A stretch of DNA of 64,000 nt from Pleomorphomonas diazotrophica (GCF_002844595.1 NZ_PJNW01000012.1:1-64000), one strand, 5' to 3'; positions 7,281 to 16,489 are shown, counted from the first letter of the stretch. Notes: generated by a model not told the origin, from the sequence alone. A program made the numbers and translations.

Positions 7281-8693
7281 ATGGCCAAGCAGATGACGTT
7301 CGGCGTGATCGTCGGAAACCGTGGATTCTTCCCCAGCCACCTGGCCGCCAGCGGCCGGCTGGAGATGATCGCCGCCCTTGAGAAGCAAGGCTATAAGGCG
7401 ATCGTCGTATCGCCGGAGGAGACCGCCTACGGCGCGGTGGAAACCTACAAGGAAGCGGAGATCTGCGCCGCGCTGTTCAAGAAGCACGCCGATGAGATCG
7501 ACGGCATCATCGTCACCCTGCCGAACTTCGGCGAGGAGCGCGGCCTTGCCGACGCGCTGCGCCTTGCCAACCTCAACGTGCCCGTGCTGATCCAGGCGAC
7601 GCCCGACGAGCCGGGCAAGATGGCCATCACCCACCGCCGCGACAGCTTCTGCGGCAAGATGTCGATCTGCAACAACCTGCAGCAATATGGCATCAAGTAT
7701 TCGCTGACGACGCTGCACACCGAGGCGCCGGATTCGCCCGAGTTCGAGGCCGACCTCAAGTGGTTCGCCGGCGTCTGCCGCGTGGTGCGCGGCTTCCGCA
7801 ACCTGCGCGTCGGCGCCGTCGGCGCCCGCCCGGCCGCCTTCAACACCGTGCGCTACTCGGAAAAGATGCTCGAGCGGTCGGGCATCACCGTCGACACGCT
7901 CGACCTGTCGGAAGTGCTGGGCCGCATCGGCCGCCTGTCGGACACCGACGCCGCCGTCGAGAGGAAGATCGAGGAGATCAAGGCCTACGTGCCCACCGGC
8001 CACACGCCCAGGGAAGCCCTCGTCAAGATGGCCAAGCTCGGCGCCGTGCTGGACAACTGGGTGGAGACCAACCGCCTCACCATCACCTCGGTGCAGTGCT
8101 GGACCAGCCTTGAAGAGTTCTTCGGCATCGTGCCCTGCACCGTCATGAGCATGATGAGCCAGAAGCTGCTGCCGTCGGCCTGCGAGGTCGACACGCTGGG
8201 CTCGCTCTCCATGTACGCGCTGGCGCTCGCCAGCGAGACGCCGTCGGCGCTCCTCGACTGGAACAACAACTACGGCGGCAACCCCAACAAGGCCGTCTGC
8301 TTCCACTGCTCGAACCTGCCCAAGCACTTCTTCAACGAAGGCGTGAAGATGGACTACCAGCAGATCATCGCCGGCACGGTGGGCGCCGAGAACACCTATG
8401 GCACGCTGGACGGCAAGGTGAAGGCCGGCGCCATGACCTTCCTGCGCCTCTCCACCGACGACCTGACGGGCCGCATCAAGGGCTACACCGGCGAAGGCTC
8501 GTTCACCAATGACGAGCTCAACACCTTCGGCGGCGCCGGCGTGGTCGAGATCCCCAACCTGCAGAAGCTCCTGCGCTACATCTGCGAGAACGGCTTCGAG
8601 CATCACGTGGCCGCCAACTTCTCCAACTCCGGCCGTTCGGTTCAGGAAGCGGCGTCCAAGTATCTCGGCTGGGACATCCACTGGCACGAGTGA
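7281..8693 (+). CDS. L-fucose/L-arabinose isomerase family protein
   Basis: A 470-residue protein of the COG2407 fucose-isomerase-like group. The N-terminal domain starts TFGVIVGNRGFFPSHLA and contains DGIIVTLPNFGEERGLADAL. The middle has GAVGARPAAFNTVRYSEKML, and the C-terminal half has the SVQCWTSLEEFFGIVPCTVMSMM and ACEVDTLGSLSMYAL segments typical of these metal-dependent aldose-ketose isomerases. The exact sugar is not predictable. The ATG at 7281 has GGAGGAGAG eight bases upstream. Context with the FGGY kinase and LacI regulator supports a pentose or deoxyhexose catabolic role; no transporter is present in the window. An R2 repeat starts ten bases after the stop. Confidence 0.88.
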   Translation: MAKQMTFGVIVGNRGFFPSHLAASGRLEMIAALEKQGYKAIVVSPEETAYGAVETYKEAEICAALFKKHADEIDGIIVTLPNFGEERGLADALRLANLNVPVLIQATPDEPGKMAITHRRDSFCGKMSICNNLQQYGIKYSLTTLHTEAPDSPEFEADLKWFAGVCRVVRGFRNLRVGAVGARPAAFNTVRYSEKMLERSGITVDTLDLSEVLGRIGRLSDTDAAVERKIEEIKAYVPTGHTPREALVKMAKLGAVLDNWVETNRLTITSVQCWTSLEEFFGIVPCTVMSMMSQKLLPSACEVDTLGSLSMYALALASETPSALLDWNNNYGGNPNKAVCFHCSNLPKHFFNEGVKMDYQQIIAGTVGAENTYGTLDGKVKAGAMTFLRLSTDDLTGRIKGYTGEGSFTNDELNTFGGAGVVEIPNLQKLLRYICENGFEHHVAANFSNSGRSVQEAASKYLGWDIHWHE

Positions 8694-8703
8694 GACTGAC
8701 TGG

Positions 8704-8821
8704 AAACTCTACTGGGGCGGACATCTGGCTTAGTCTTCTGCGCTTCCGGTGCTCACGGACAGAACGTCCGCTGCGCTCCGGTTCTCGAAGCCGTCGCCAC
8801 CTGCCTCGCCCCAGCGAGTTT
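8704..8821. repeat. R2 element, copy A
   Basis: About 118 bp, with end AAACTCTACTGGGGCGG ten bases after the isomerase stop and the other end CCCCAGCGAGTTT, so the termini are imperfect inverted repeats. The interior holds TCTGCGCTTCCGGTGCTCACG and GCTCCGGTTCTCGAAGCC. It is related to copies at 56822 and 58145 and lies in the opposite orientation to them, but in the same orientation relative to the gene it follows. Confidence 0.85.
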
Positions 8822-8854
8822 CGAGCCAGCCTCTGCGCCTCGCATAACCAACGC

Positions 8855-8881
8855 GTTTCCGGTGCCTCATCGGAAACGCCC
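8855..8881. other. Hairpin GCGTTTCCG-N9-CGGAAACGC
   Basis: Perfect 9-bp inverted repeat (8855-8863 and 8873-8881) between the isomerase and LacI genes. There is no T run, so it is either a Rho-assisted 3' end or a regulatory hairpin. Confidence 0.5.
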
Positions 8882-8985
8882 ACCCGTGGATTGGCTTCAT
8901 CCGCTGCGCTGCGTGGTTGACAGCGGGTGGATTAAAAGTGGAATTTGATTTTCAGGTTTTTGCGTTTGCTCACTGAGAGGGCCTG

Positions 8986-10011
8986 ATGCGTCCCACCATT
9001 TACGATGTCGCGCGTGCCGCAGGCGTCGGCCTTGCAACGGTGGACCGCGTGCTCAACGACCGCCCCGGCGTGCGCGCCGCCACGGCCGAGCGGGTGAAGG
9101 CCGCCGTCGACAGGCTGGGCTTCGTGCGCGATGCCTCGGCCGCCGCCCTGGCTCGCAAGCGGGTGGACACCCTCGCCTTCCTGATCCCCGACGGCCCCAG
9201 CGACTTCATGCACCGCCTGGAAGCCGAGGCGCGCGAGGCGGGCCGGCGGCTGGCCGGCCGGCGCGTCAACTTGGACATCCGCCCCGTCCCGCCCTTCGAT
9301 GGCGACGCGCTGGCCGCGGCGCTCCGCGCGCTCGACCTTGAAACGGTGGCCGGCGTGGCGCTGGTCGCCACCGAGGGCGCGGCGGTGAAGGCCGAGCTTG
9401 CCCGCCTCGGCGCGGCCGGCATCCCCGTGGTCACCCTCGTTTCCGACGCGCCCACCTACCCGCGCCACCGCTATGTCGGCATCGACAATGTGGCGGCCGG
9501 CCGCACCGCCGGCAGCCTGCTCGGCCAGTTCCTGGGCGGCAAGGCCGGCAAGATCGTGGTGGTCGCCGGCTCCATGCTGGTGCGCGACCATGTGGAGCGC
9601 CGCATGGGCTTCGATCAGGTGATCCTCAGCCAGTTCCCCGGCCTTCAGGCCTCCGTCACGCTGGAGGGCCGCGACGAGCGCGAGGCGACGCGCGAGGCGC
9701 TCCGCGCCTGCCTCGCGCGCGAGGGCGACATCGTCGGCCTCTACAACATCGGCGCCGGCCACGAGGGCATCGTCGACGTGCTCGAAGCCCTGCCGGCCGA
9801 GCGGCGCCCGGTGGTGGTGGCGCACGAGCTCAACGACGTGACGCGCGCCGCCCTGCAAGGCGGCCTCATCCACGCCGTCATCAACCAGGACGCCGGCCAC
9901 GAAATCCGCAGCGCCATCCGCGTGCTGCGCTCGCTGATCGACGGCACGCCGCTCAGCGAGGGGCAGGAGACGATCCGCATCGAGATCTACCTGCGCGACA
10001 ACCTGCCCTGA
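8986..10011 (+). CDS. LacI family transcriptional regulator
   Basis: A 341-residue repressor of standard LacI length. Residues 3-50 form the helix-turn-helix plus hinge (TIYDVARAAGVGLATVDRVLNDRPGVRAATAERV). The rest is a periplasmic-binding-protein-like effector domain (RVDTLAFLIPDG, IPVVTLVSDAP, RYVGIDNVAAGRTAG, GIVDVLEAL). The DRVLN recognition helix and YVGIDN resemble LacI members that govern pentose or inositol-type sugars. GAGAGG precedes the ATG. It most likely controls the isomerase gene upstream and perhaps the distant kinase. A TTGACA box at 8918-8923 may belong to its own promoter. Confidence 0.92.
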   Translation: MRPTIYDVARAAGVGLATVDRVLNDRPGVRAATAERVKAAVDRLGFVRDASAAALARKRVDTLAFLIPDGPSDFMHRLEAEAREAGRRLAGRRVNLDIRPVPPFDGDALAAALRALDLETVAGVALVATEGAAVKAELARLGAAGIPVVTLVSDAPTYPRHRYVGIDNVAAGRTAGSLLGQFLGGKAGKIVVVAGSMLVRDHVERRMGFDQVILSQFPGLQASVTLEGRDEREATREALRACLAREGDIVGLYNIGAGHEGIVDVLEALPAERRPVVVAHELNDVTRAALQGGLIHAVINQDAGHEIRSAIRVLRSLIDGTPLSEGQETIRIEIYLRDNLP

Positions 10012-10700
10012 GCGATTATACCGCTTCCGTCGGGTTTCGACCTTCCGGGCGGAACCCGACGGACGCGGACGCGCCCGACCGGGCGCCGGCCGGTCAGGCC
10101 GAAACCCGCTTGAGCTGGATGAGTCCAGATCAAGCGGAACGAGTATTAGGTATTCGCACGGACACGAGAACCGGACTGTTCAGAGCGAGCGAAGCGGTGC
10201 GCAGCGAGCCGAACCCGTCGCATTCCGCGCGCGAACCACAAGTTGAACCACGTCAAACCCGCGACTTTCAGGACATTACTGACACTTCGTCATGTTAACG
10301 AAGCGAGCCGAAGCGATTGGCAAGCATTTCAGGAAATATCTCCCAATATGACTGCGCTCGATAACTGAAATGGCGGGATGGAGACACCAGATGACGTCGG
10401 TCTTGAGTTAAAAACATTTCCATTTCCGTTGAAATGCATGGCATCATCCCTCAACTCTTCGAGACACAAGTTTATCTACACCTCGTCAGTCCGCTTTAAC
10501 AGAAATAGGGCGGAACAGTAATCATCGTTAACCACTTTCGTCCATCCTCTACTGGTTACAAGACAACCGCGACCCGAATTCGCTGGGGTGCGGCAGTTGG
10601 CACGGATCTCCTGAGGGCATCGCCCTCGGGTTCCAGGCGAGCTGCCCGCCCCAGTCGCGTTTTGGCGCGGTTTCACCGAAAGCCCAGGAAGGGTGCGCCC
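10012..10700. other. Long intergenic region before the chemoreceptor gene
   Basis: About 690 bp without a supported gene. It holds a 10-bp inverted repeat CCGTCGGGTT/AACCCGACGG (10027-10036, 10053-10062) just after the LacI stop, then moderately AT-rich DNA (10300-10540) that probably carries the chemoreceptor promoter. No RNA gene was recognised. Confidence 0.55.
10027..10062 (+). terminator. Strong hairpin after LacI gene
   Basis: Perfect 10-bp stem with a 16-base loop, 16 bases after the stop codon. No T run follows, so termination would be Rho-dependent, or the hairpin only protects the 3' end. Confidence 0.45.
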
Positions 10701-12371
10701 ATGGACCGCATAAAGATTGCCAGCAGGCTCTACGCCGGCTTCGCGCTCGTCACCTTGATGCTGATCGCCGTCAGCGTGGTGGGATACATCTACCTCACCG
10801 CCTCCGCCACCTACACCCGCGAGTCGGTGCGCGTCCTCTCCCAGACCATCGCCATGGAAAGCGCCCTCAAGCAGATCGCCATGGGCCGCGCCGGCTTCTA
10901 CGAGGCGGTGGCCCAGCCGGCCCATCAGGTCGAGCTCTTCGGGCGGATGGACGAGGCCTTCTCGGCCGCCGAGGCGAAGCTCGACGGCGTCAGCCAGTCC
11001 ACGCGCGACCCCGGCCGCAAGGCCAAGGCGGCCGAACTGGAGAACTCGCTGAAGTCCTACCACGCCGGCGTCATGACGCTGGCCGGTCAGATCAAGAGCG
11101 GCGACACCGCCGCGAGCGGATCCAACCTGCGCGCCGAGTTAGCCGCCACCTATGCCGTCATCGAGAAGCTGGGCGCGGAGATGTCGGACGCCTATGGCAA
11201 GCGCGGCGAGCAGATGGGCCAGGACAGCGCCGCCGGCGCCGAGCGGGGCGTCGCCATCGAGCTCTCGGTCAGCGTCGCCGCCGTGCTCGCGGCCCTCGCG
11301 GTCGCCATCGTCAGCGCCCTGTCGGTGACGCGGCCGCTCGCCGCCGCCATCGGCTCGGTTCTCGCCCTCGGCCGAGGCGAGAAGCAGACGCCGGTCGCCA
11401 TCGCCACGCGGCGCGACGAGTTCGGCGTGCTGGGCGGCGCTCTTGAGCAATGGCGGCATAGCCTCATCAACGAGGATCAGGCGCGTGCCGAGCAGCAGGC
11501 GCGAGAGGTGGCCGAGCGCGACCACATGACCCGCCGCCAGAAACTCGCCGATCAATTCGTTTCGGAGATGCAGGAGCTCGCCGCCAACTTCGCCCAGTCG
11601 TCGGAAGAGATCGCCGACAGCGCCCGCAGCCTGTCGGCCACCGCCGAGGAAACCGCCCGCCAGGCCCAGGCGGTGGCGGCGGCGGCCGAGCAGGCGGCCA
11701 GCAACGTGCAGACGGTCGCCGCCTCTTCCGAGGAGATGGCCGCCTCGGTCCACGAGATCAGCCAGCGCGTCGATCATTCCGCCGAGGTGGCCGAGCTGGC
11801 CTTCGGCGAGGCCCAGGCCTCCAATGAGCGCATCTCCACCCTCGCCGCCTCGGCGGCGGCCATCGGCGACGTGGTCAACATCATCCGCGGCATCGCCGAG
11901 CAGACCAACCTCCTGGCCCTCAACGCCACCATCGAGGCGGCGCGGGCCGGCGAGGCGGGCAAGGGCTTTGCCGTCGTGGCGGCGGAGGTGAAGCAGCTCG
12001 CCGACCAGACGTCAAAGGCCACCGGCGACATCGAGGCCAAGGTGGCGGAAATCCAGGAGTCGACCGGCAACACCGTCCACTCCATCACCTCGATCGTCAA
12101 GACGATCACCAACATCAAGGAGGTGGCCTCGGCCATCGCCGGCGCGGTGGAGGAACAGGGCGCGGCCACCTCGGAGATCGCCACCAACTGCCAGCAGGCC
12201 GCCACCGGCACCACCCAGGTCACCCAGAACATCACCGGCGTCGGCCAGGCGGCCGAGATGACCGGCGCCGCCTCGACGCAGCTGATGAACCTTTCCACCG
12301 GCCTGTCGTCCAAGGCCAAGGGCCTGCAGTCGGTGGTGGAGACCTTCGTCGCCCGCTTCGCGGCGGCGTGA
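10701..12371 (+). CDS. Methyl-accepting chemotaxis protein
   Basis: A 556-residue inner-membrane chemoreceptor. A first membrane helix (about residues 10-32, [19 protein letters not shown]) is followed by a short periplasmic helical sensor of about 155 residues, a second helix ([20 protein letters not shown]) and a HAMP domain ([18 protein letters not shown]). The signalling domain contains the highly conserved hairpin tip [33 protein letters not shown]. It relays ligand binding to CheA/CheW; the ligand is unknown. No CheR-tethering pentapeptide is present at the C-terminus (ends VARFAAA). The ATG at 10701 follows AGGAAGGG. It is a stand-alone gene, with no che genes in the window. Confidence 0.93.
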   Translation: MDRIKIASRLYAGFALVTLMLIAVSVVGYIYLTASATYTRESVRVLSQTIAMESALKQIAMGRAGFYEAVAQPAHQVELFGRMDEAFSAAEAKLDGVSQSTRDPGRKAKAAELENSLKSYHAGVMTLAGQIKSGDTAASGSNLRAELAATYAVIEKLGAEMSDAYGKRGEQMGQDSAAGAERGVAIELSVSVAAVLAALAVAIVSALSVTRPLAAAIGSVLALGRGEKQTPVAIATRRDEFGVLGGALEQWRHSLINEDQARAEQQAREVAERDHMTRRQKLADQFVSEMQELAANFAQSSEEIADSARSLSATAEETARQAQAVAAAAEQAASNVQTVAASSEEMAASVHEISQRVDHSAEVAELAFGEAQASNERISTLAASAAAIGDVVNIIRGIAEQTNLLALNATIEAARAGEAGKGFAVVAAEVKQLADQTSKATGDIEAKVAEIQESTGNTVHSITSIVKTITNIKEVASAIAGAVEEQGAATSEIATNCQQAATGTTQVTQNITGVGQAAEMTGAASTQLMNLSTGLSSKAKGLQSVVETFVARFAAA

Positions 12372-12419
12372 CCCAGCCGCTCCCTCGGGTCCGCCCCGGG
12401 GGAGCCCGCCCGCGATCCT

Positions 12420-12947
12420 TCAGGCGCTGCGCGATGTCGGGCGCCGGCCGAGCGGCAGGCGCGAGATCACCTCGGCCACCGATTGCTCCACCCCCTGCCG
12501 GGCACTGTCGATGACGATGTGGCCCCGCCCCCAGGGGTCATATGGACGGGCGATCACCTCGTCCCAGGAGGGCTTGACGAGGCCGGGCACGTCGGTGGGC
12601 CGGGTTTCGACGCGGCGGCGATGCTCGGCCGGGTCGGAGCAGATCACCTCCACCTCCACCGCCGGGACGCCCACCCGGCCGGCCACCTGAAGCCAGGCAT
12701 CGCGCGTCACGTTCAGGCTGTTGACGCTGTCGGCGACCACCGTCTGCCCCAGCATCAGGTTGTCCTCGGCAAGGCCGTAGGCCACCATGTAGCCGGCCGG
12801 GCCGACCTCGGATGTCAGCACCTTGGCGGCGCGAATGGCCTGCTCGATGGTGTCGACGCGCAGGTGAACGGCCTTGAGTTCCGCCGCCAGCGCCCGCGCC
12901 AGCGTAGTCTTTCCCGCACCCGGCAGTCCCCCGAGGATGATCAGCAT
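12420..12947 (-). CDS. P-loop AAA-type kinase, zeta-toxin/CPT-like
   Basis: A 175-residue P-loop NTPase. Walker A is GGLPGAGKTTLARAL (residues 6-20); a conserved HLRVDTIEQAI follows strand 2 and GQTVVADSVNSLNVTRDAW sits at the acceptor region. VICSDPAEHRRRVETR is a lid with two or more Arg. This is the pattern of small kinases of the AAA_33/chloramphenicol-phosphotransferase-like group. The substrate (small metabolite, nucleotide or antibiotic) is unknown. GGGGAGG precedes the ATG. It converges with the chemoreceptor gene and has no operon partner. Confidence 0.8.
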   Translation of the reverse strand: MLIILGGLPGAGKTTLARALAAELKAVHLRVDTIEQAIRAAKVLTSEVGPAGYMVAYGLAEDNLMLGQTVVADSVNSLNVTRDAWLQVAGRVGVPAVEVEVICSDPAEHRRRVETRPTDVPGLVKPSWDEVIARPYDPWGRGHIVIDSARQGVEQSVAEVISRLPLGRRPTSRSA

Positions 12948-13226
12948 GCAGGCCTCCCCTCTGTTCGCGTGCCCCAGAGCACCCGCCGATCCGGTTTCTC
13001 AGCCTGATCGGGAAGCGGCTGCTCAGGCAAATGAACCCCTGACCCTTTGCCGACCGGATGTCTCAATCTGGTCGGCGGAGGCTGGGGGAAAGACGAACAT
13101 AGGCGCCTTCCATCTTGGCAGGTTGATGTCGTCCCACGCCCAACCCACCGCCGCCCTCTTGGTTCCGGGGTAAGGGAGCTGAATTTCTGGGCGGGAGGGA
13201 TCGCGCCAAGGATGGGAGCATGTGAG
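12948..13226. other. Intergenic region upstream of P-loop kinase
   Basis: No gene seen. Two imperfect 22-bp direct repeats of the form CCGG-N4-TCTCA-N3-CTGGTCGG lie at 12991-13011 and 13054-13075, a possible regulator binding pair for the minus-strand kinase gene. An R1 element begins at 13227. Confidence 0.35.
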
Positions 13227-13428
13227 GCGCCCTATAGCCGCCCCTCAGGGCCTTCTGCCTGAGGTCCACCTTGAACGCGCGCGCGAATTCAAGCGGCCTT
13301 CGCCAGGAAGACAGCTTGATAGTGAGCAATTCCAACCTAACAGCTTGTTCCTTATATATAATTCTCCTGTCATCCTGGCGAAGGCCAGGACCTCGGCACG
13401 AAAGAGGCGATCGGCCCATATAGGGCTC
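13227..13428. repeat. R1 element, copy 3, with nested 24-bp palindrome
   Basis: Complete unit from GCGCCCTATAG to CATATAGGGCTCC. The left arm is split by a near-palindrome at 13270-13293 (CTTGAACGCGCG, GCGAATTCAAG). The AT-rich centre has TTCCTTATATATAATTCTCC. The right arm CTGGCGAAGGCCAGGACC is itself a perfect hairpin (GGCGAAGGCC type). It ends two bases before the SDR gene stop. Confidence 0.9.
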
Positions 13429-13430
13429 CC

Positions 13431-14342
13431 TCAATACCCCACCCCCGTGAGCCGCTCCGACACCTCCCAGAGGCGCGCCGCCACCGCCGCGTCACCCGCC
13501 CGCGCCGGTACCACCGCCTCGGTGGGATGGCCGCGCGTTTCGCTCAGCCGGTCGGGGCCGTAATAGCCACCGCCCCGCGCATCTGGCGATGTCGCGGCAT
13601 AGAGCGTCGGCAGGGCGCCCTGCGCCACCGGCTGGAACAGGAACCACAGGAGCGAGCGCGCAAGGCCCGCGCCGCTCCAGCGTCCGGCCCCGTTGTGCAA
13701 CAGGTCGGTGCGCGACACGCCGGGGTGGGCGGCGATGCCGGAGACGCCCCAGCCGGCCGCCGCGCTGCGGCGCTGAAGCTCCAGCGCGAACATCAGGCAG
13801 GCGAGCTTGGACTGGCTGTAGGCCGTCATCGGCCGGTAGTTCGCCTCGGCGTTGAGGTCGGTAAAATCGATCCGGCCGGCGCGGGCGGCGACGCTCGACA
13901 GCGTCACCACCCGGGCGTCCCGCCCCTCACGTAGCAGCGGCATGAGATGGCCGGTCAGCGCGAAGTGGCCGAGGTGGTTGGTGCCGAGTTGCAGCTCGAA
14001 GCCGTCGGCCGTCACCTGCCGCCGGGGCGGCGTCATCACGCCGGCATTGTTGATCAGAAGGTCGAGGCTGTCGCGCTCGCCCTTCAGCCGCGCCGCGAAA
14101 TCGGCGACCGAGGCGAGGCTGGCGAGATCGAGCGGCTCGAAGCGCACCCGGGCGTCGGGCGCCTCGGCCCGGATGGCGGCGACGGCCGCCGCGCCCTTCT
14201 CGGGGTTGCGGCCGGCGACGATCACCTCGCCGCCCGCCCGCGCCAGGGCGAGCGCCGTCTCATAGCCGAGGCCGCCGGTGCCGGTGACCACGGCCGAGCG
14301 GCCCGATTGCGAGGGAATGTCGGCTGCCGTCCACTTGACCAT
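13431..14342 (-). CDS. SDR family oxidoreductase
   Basis: A 303-residue short-chain dehydrogenase. The cofactor loop is VVTGTGGLGYETALALA (residues 18-34), where the usual G-x3-GxG reads TGTGGLGYE. NNAGVMTPP is at about 96, and the catalytic Ser (VVTLSSVAARAG) and Tyr/Lys (AYSQSKLACL) are intact. RNPEK after strand 2 suggests NADP preference. The length and insertions match the retinol-dehydrogenase/WWOX-like subgroup. The substrate is not predictable. It is divergent from a TetR gene with 75 bp between, containing a doubled operator, so it is very likely the repressor's target. Confidence 0.9.
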   Translation of the reverse strand: MVKWTAADIPSQSGRSAVVTGTGGLGYETALALARAGGEVIVAGRNPEKGAAAVAAIRAEAPDARVRFEPLDLASLASVADFAARLKGERDSLDLLINNAGVMTPPRRQVTADGFELQLGTNHLGHFALTGHLMPLLREGRDARVVTLSSVAARAGRIDFTDLNAEANYRPMTAYSQSKLACLMFALELQRRSAAAGWGVSGIAAHPGVSRTDLLHNGAGRWSGAGLARSLLWFLFQPVAQGALPTLYAATSPDARGGGYYGPDRLSETRGHPTEAVVPARAGDAAVAARLWEVSERLTGVGY

Positions 14343-14364
14343 GATCTCACCTTTGCAAGAAACT

Positions 14365-14398
14365 GCACTCGGTGTAGAATATTATCGCACTCAGTGTA
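14365..14398. promoter_or_regulatory. Doubled TetR operator between SDR and TetR genes
   Basis: GCACTCGGTGTA (14365-14376) and GCACTCAGTGTA (14387-14398) are spaced 22 bp start to start, two helical turns, each with a CAC-N3-GTG half-palindrome. They sit in the middle of the 75-bp divergent gap, so one dimer pair can control both genes. Confidence 0.65.
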
Positions 14399-14417
14399 AT
14401 TTTCAAGGGGCGTGGCA

Positions 14418-15014
14418 ATGGCGGACAGCGGATCGGCGCAAGGCGAAGGTCTCAGGCAGCGCAAGCGCCGCGAGACCCTGGAGCGCATCCGCGATCGCGG
14501 CATCCGCCTGTTCATCGAGAAGGGCTACGCGGCAACGACGCTTGAGGAGATCGCCGCGGCGGCCGGCATCTCGCGGCGCACCTTCTTCTATTATTTCAAG
14601 TCCAAGGACGAGATCCTGCTGTCGTTGCAGGCCGATGTCGGCGCCCTGCTCGCCGACGCGCTGCGCCGGGTTCCGGCCGACAGGCGCCCGCTCGACGCCA
14701 TCCGCGACGCCGCCGTCAGCGTTTGCGCCAGCATTCCCGAGGGCGACATGATCGCCCTGGACAGGCTGATGCGCGAGAGCGAGGCGGTGCAGGCCCGCAA
14801 GCAGGCAAGCTATGTCGAGCAGGAGAAGGCGCTGTTCGCCGCCCTCAGCGAGCGCTGGCCCGACCCGGCCCGCCAGACAGGCCTGCGCCTCGTCGCCATG
14901 CTGGCGATCGGCGCCATGCGCCTCGCCTCCGAAACCTTCAACCGCGAAGGTGGCAAACGCCCGATGGCGGAGCTCCTCAACGAAGCCTTCGACGCGCTGG
15001 ACGGGGAGATGTGA
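14418..15014 (+). CDS. TetR/AcrR family transcriptional regulator
   Basis: A 198-residue repressor. The N-terminal helix-turn-helix is RDRGIRLFIEKGYAATTLEEIAAAAGISRRTFFYYFKSKDEIL (residues about 25-67), the classic TetR pattern. The C-terminal ligand domain is helical and of the TetR_C_17-like type; its ligand is unknown. The ATG at 14418 is preferred to GTG two codons upstream. It is divergent from the SDR gene, and the doubled GCACTC-R-GTGTA site between them is the likely operator, giving autoregulation plus SDR control. An R1 element follows the stop. Confidence 0.92.
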   Translation: MADSGSAQGEGLRQRKRRETLERIRDRGIRLFIEKGYAATTLEEIAAAAGISRRTFFYYFKSKDEILLSLQADVGALLADALRRVPADRRPLDAIRDAAVSVCASIPEGDMIALDRLMRESEAVQARKQASYVEQEKALFAALSERWPDPARQTGLRLVAMLAIGAMRLASETFNREGGKRPMAELLNEAFDALDGEM

Positions 15015-15052
15015 GGGAGCGGCTCTGGCATGTTTGAGGCATGCTTCGGTTT

Positions 15053-15232
15053 GACGCCCTATATAAGCCGCTTGGTGCCTCCTGCCTGAGGTCCACCTTG
15101 AATTCGCGCGCGAATTCAAGAGGCCTGCGCGGCGATGACAGATTTATATAGATAAAACAAATATATAGGTTGTCATCCTTGCGAAAGCGAGGACCTCAGG
15201 CAGAACGGGGCGAGCGGGATATATCGGGCGCC
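15053..15232. repeat. R1 element, copy 4, with nested 24-bp palindrome
   Basis: Outer ends GACGCCCTATATAAGCCG and TATATCGGGCGCC. The left arm carries the perfect 24-bp palindrome at 15097-15120 (CTTGAATTCGCG and its complement). The centre is GATTTATATAGATAAAACAAATATATAG. The right arm is the common CTTGCGAAAGCGAGGACC type. Confidence 0.92.
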
Positions 15233-15280
15233 TATAATACCCCTTCGCCGCATCGAACCCTCTGCCCCCTCAATCCACCC

Positions 15281-15751
15281 TCACCCCTCCTCCGCCTCCA
15301 GCTTCGCCCTCAGCACATCCAGCACCCGGCGGGCCGCGGCGATGTCCTCGGCGGCCATCCCCTCCGCCAGCGCTTCGGCGCGGGGAACGTAGAGCCGCAG
15401 CGCCTCCTCGTAGGTCCGCCGGCCCTTGTCGGTGAGCACCACCAGATGCGCCCGCCGGTGGTGGGGGTTCGTCTCGAAGGCGACGATGCCGTCCTTCTCC
15501 AGCTCGTTGACGATGCGCTGCACGTTCTGCCGGTTGGCGCCGAGGTCGCGCGCCAGCCAGGCCACCGGCTGCGGCCGCTCGGCATAGACGATGGCGCCCA
15601 GGATCTGCCAGCGGGCGCTGGTCAGCCCCAGCGGCGCCACCATCCGGTCGCCCCAGGTCAGCGTCAGGTTGTTCACCCGGAACAGGGTCAGGATCAGGTC
15701 GGTCAAGGCATCCCGGGCCGGCGCGCGGCCGTCATCGCTCGTTGGCATCAT
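15281..15751 (-). CDS. MarR family transcriptional regulator
   Basis: A 156-residue winged-helix regulator. The core is LGLTSARWQILGAIVYAERPQPVAWLARDLGANRQNVQRIVNELEKDGIV (residues about 42-92) with the wing NPHHRRAHLVVLTDKGRRTYEEAL, all standard MarR. It works as a dimer that releases DNA on binding a small phenolic-type ligand; the ligand here is unknown. It is divergent from a four-helix membrane protein gene, with a perfect 18-bp palindrome in between that is the obvious operator for both promoters. Confidence 0.92.
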   Translation of the reverse strand: MMPTSDDGRAPARDALTDLILTLFRVNNLTLTWGDRMVAPLGLTSARWQILGAIVYAERPQPVAWLARDLGANRQNVQRIVNELEKDGIVAFETNPHHRRAHLVVLTDKGRRTYEEALRLYVPRAEALAEGMAAEDIAAARRVLDVLRAKLEAEEG

Positions 15752-15760
15752 CTACCCTTA

Positions 15761-15778
15761 TTGACATCATGATGTCAA
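15761..15778. promoter_or_regulatory. MarR operator, perfect 18-bp palindrome
   Basis: TTGACATCATGATGTCAA lies ten bases upstream of the MarR start and 75 bp before the membrane-protein gene. The TTGAC halves also resemble -35 boxes, so dimer binding would block both promoters. Confidence 0.75.
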
Positions 15779-15853
15779 ATATGCATCTTAGTGACGATAC
15801 GACCTGGGCACCGCCGGCACAAGGCGGCGGGCGGGCATCCGGAGTTTCCGACC

Positions 15854-16300
15854 ATGACAAGGATCGTCCACCCCGTGGCCGGCGCGCTGGCCATGCTGAC
15901 CATTGCCGCCTTCTGGCTGTCGACCGCGCTGTCCGAGCTGTTCGGCACGGCCGACACCGTCGTCGCGGTGAAGACCGCCATCCCCTGGGGCTTCCTGCTG
16001 CTGATCCCGGCCATGGCGGCCACCGGCGGCTCCGGCTTGTCGCTGGCGCGCGGCCGCCGCGCCGGCCTCCTCGGCGTGAAGCTGAGGCGCATGCGGATCA
16101 TCGCCGCCAATGGGGTGCTGATCCTGGTGCCCGCCGCGCTGTTCCTCGCCGCCAAGGCAGCCGACGGCGCCTTCGACACGGCCTTCTACGCCGTGCAGGC
16201 GATCGAACTCCTGGCCGGCGCCCTCAACCTCACCCTCTTCGCCCTCAACATGCGCGACGGCCTCCGCATGAGCGGCCGGTTGCGGCGAGCAAGGGGGTGA
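15854..16300 (+). CDS. Four-helix inner-membrane protein, MarR-linked
   Basis: A 148-residue membrane protein with four hydrophobic segments: about residues 8-28 (VAGALAMLTIAAFWLSTALS), 38-56 (IPWGFLLLIPAMAATGGSG), 77-97 (IIAANGVLILVPAALFLAAKA) and 106-127. A cytoplasmic basic loop ARGRRAGLLGVKLRRMR separates the pairs. The start at 15854 is chosen because the upstream extension runs into the MarR operator and promoter. The family is not recognised beyond an uncharacterised integral membrane protein found beside MarR genes. The context suggests a MarR-controlled stress or efflux-related role. Confidence 0.75.
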   Translation: MTRIVHPVAGALAMLTIAAFWLSTALSELFGTADTVVAVKTAIPWGFLLLIPAMAATGGSGLSLARGRRAGLLGVKLRRMRIIAANGVLILVPAALFLAAKAADGAFDTAFYAVQAIELLAGALNLTLFALNMRDGLRMSGRLRRARG

Positions 16301-16310
16301 GGGGTTGTGG

Positions 16311-16463
16311 GAGCTCCATATCGGCCACTCGCCCCATCCTGCCTGAGGTCCCCGCCTGCGCGGGGATGACAGATTTATATAATGAAAACAAATATATAGA
16401 TTGTCATCCTGGCGAAGGCCAGGACCTCAGGCAGGATAGGGCGAGCGGCACATATCAAGCGCC
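16311..16463. repeat. R1 element, copy 5 (compact, full length)
   Basis: A 153-bp unit with GGGGATGACAG and CTGGCGAAGGCCAGGACC arms and the centre TTATATAATGAAAACAAATATATAG. It fills the convergent gap between the MarR-linked membrane gene and a small minus-strand gene. One of the simplest intact copies. Confidence 0.92.
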
Positions 16464-16489
16464 GAAAACGCCCCCTCTCCGCGCCACCC

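Noticed and set aside
10110-10298. 62-codon frame between LacI and chemoreceptor genes
   Set aside because: Charged, irregular composition, no ribosome site and no relation to known families.
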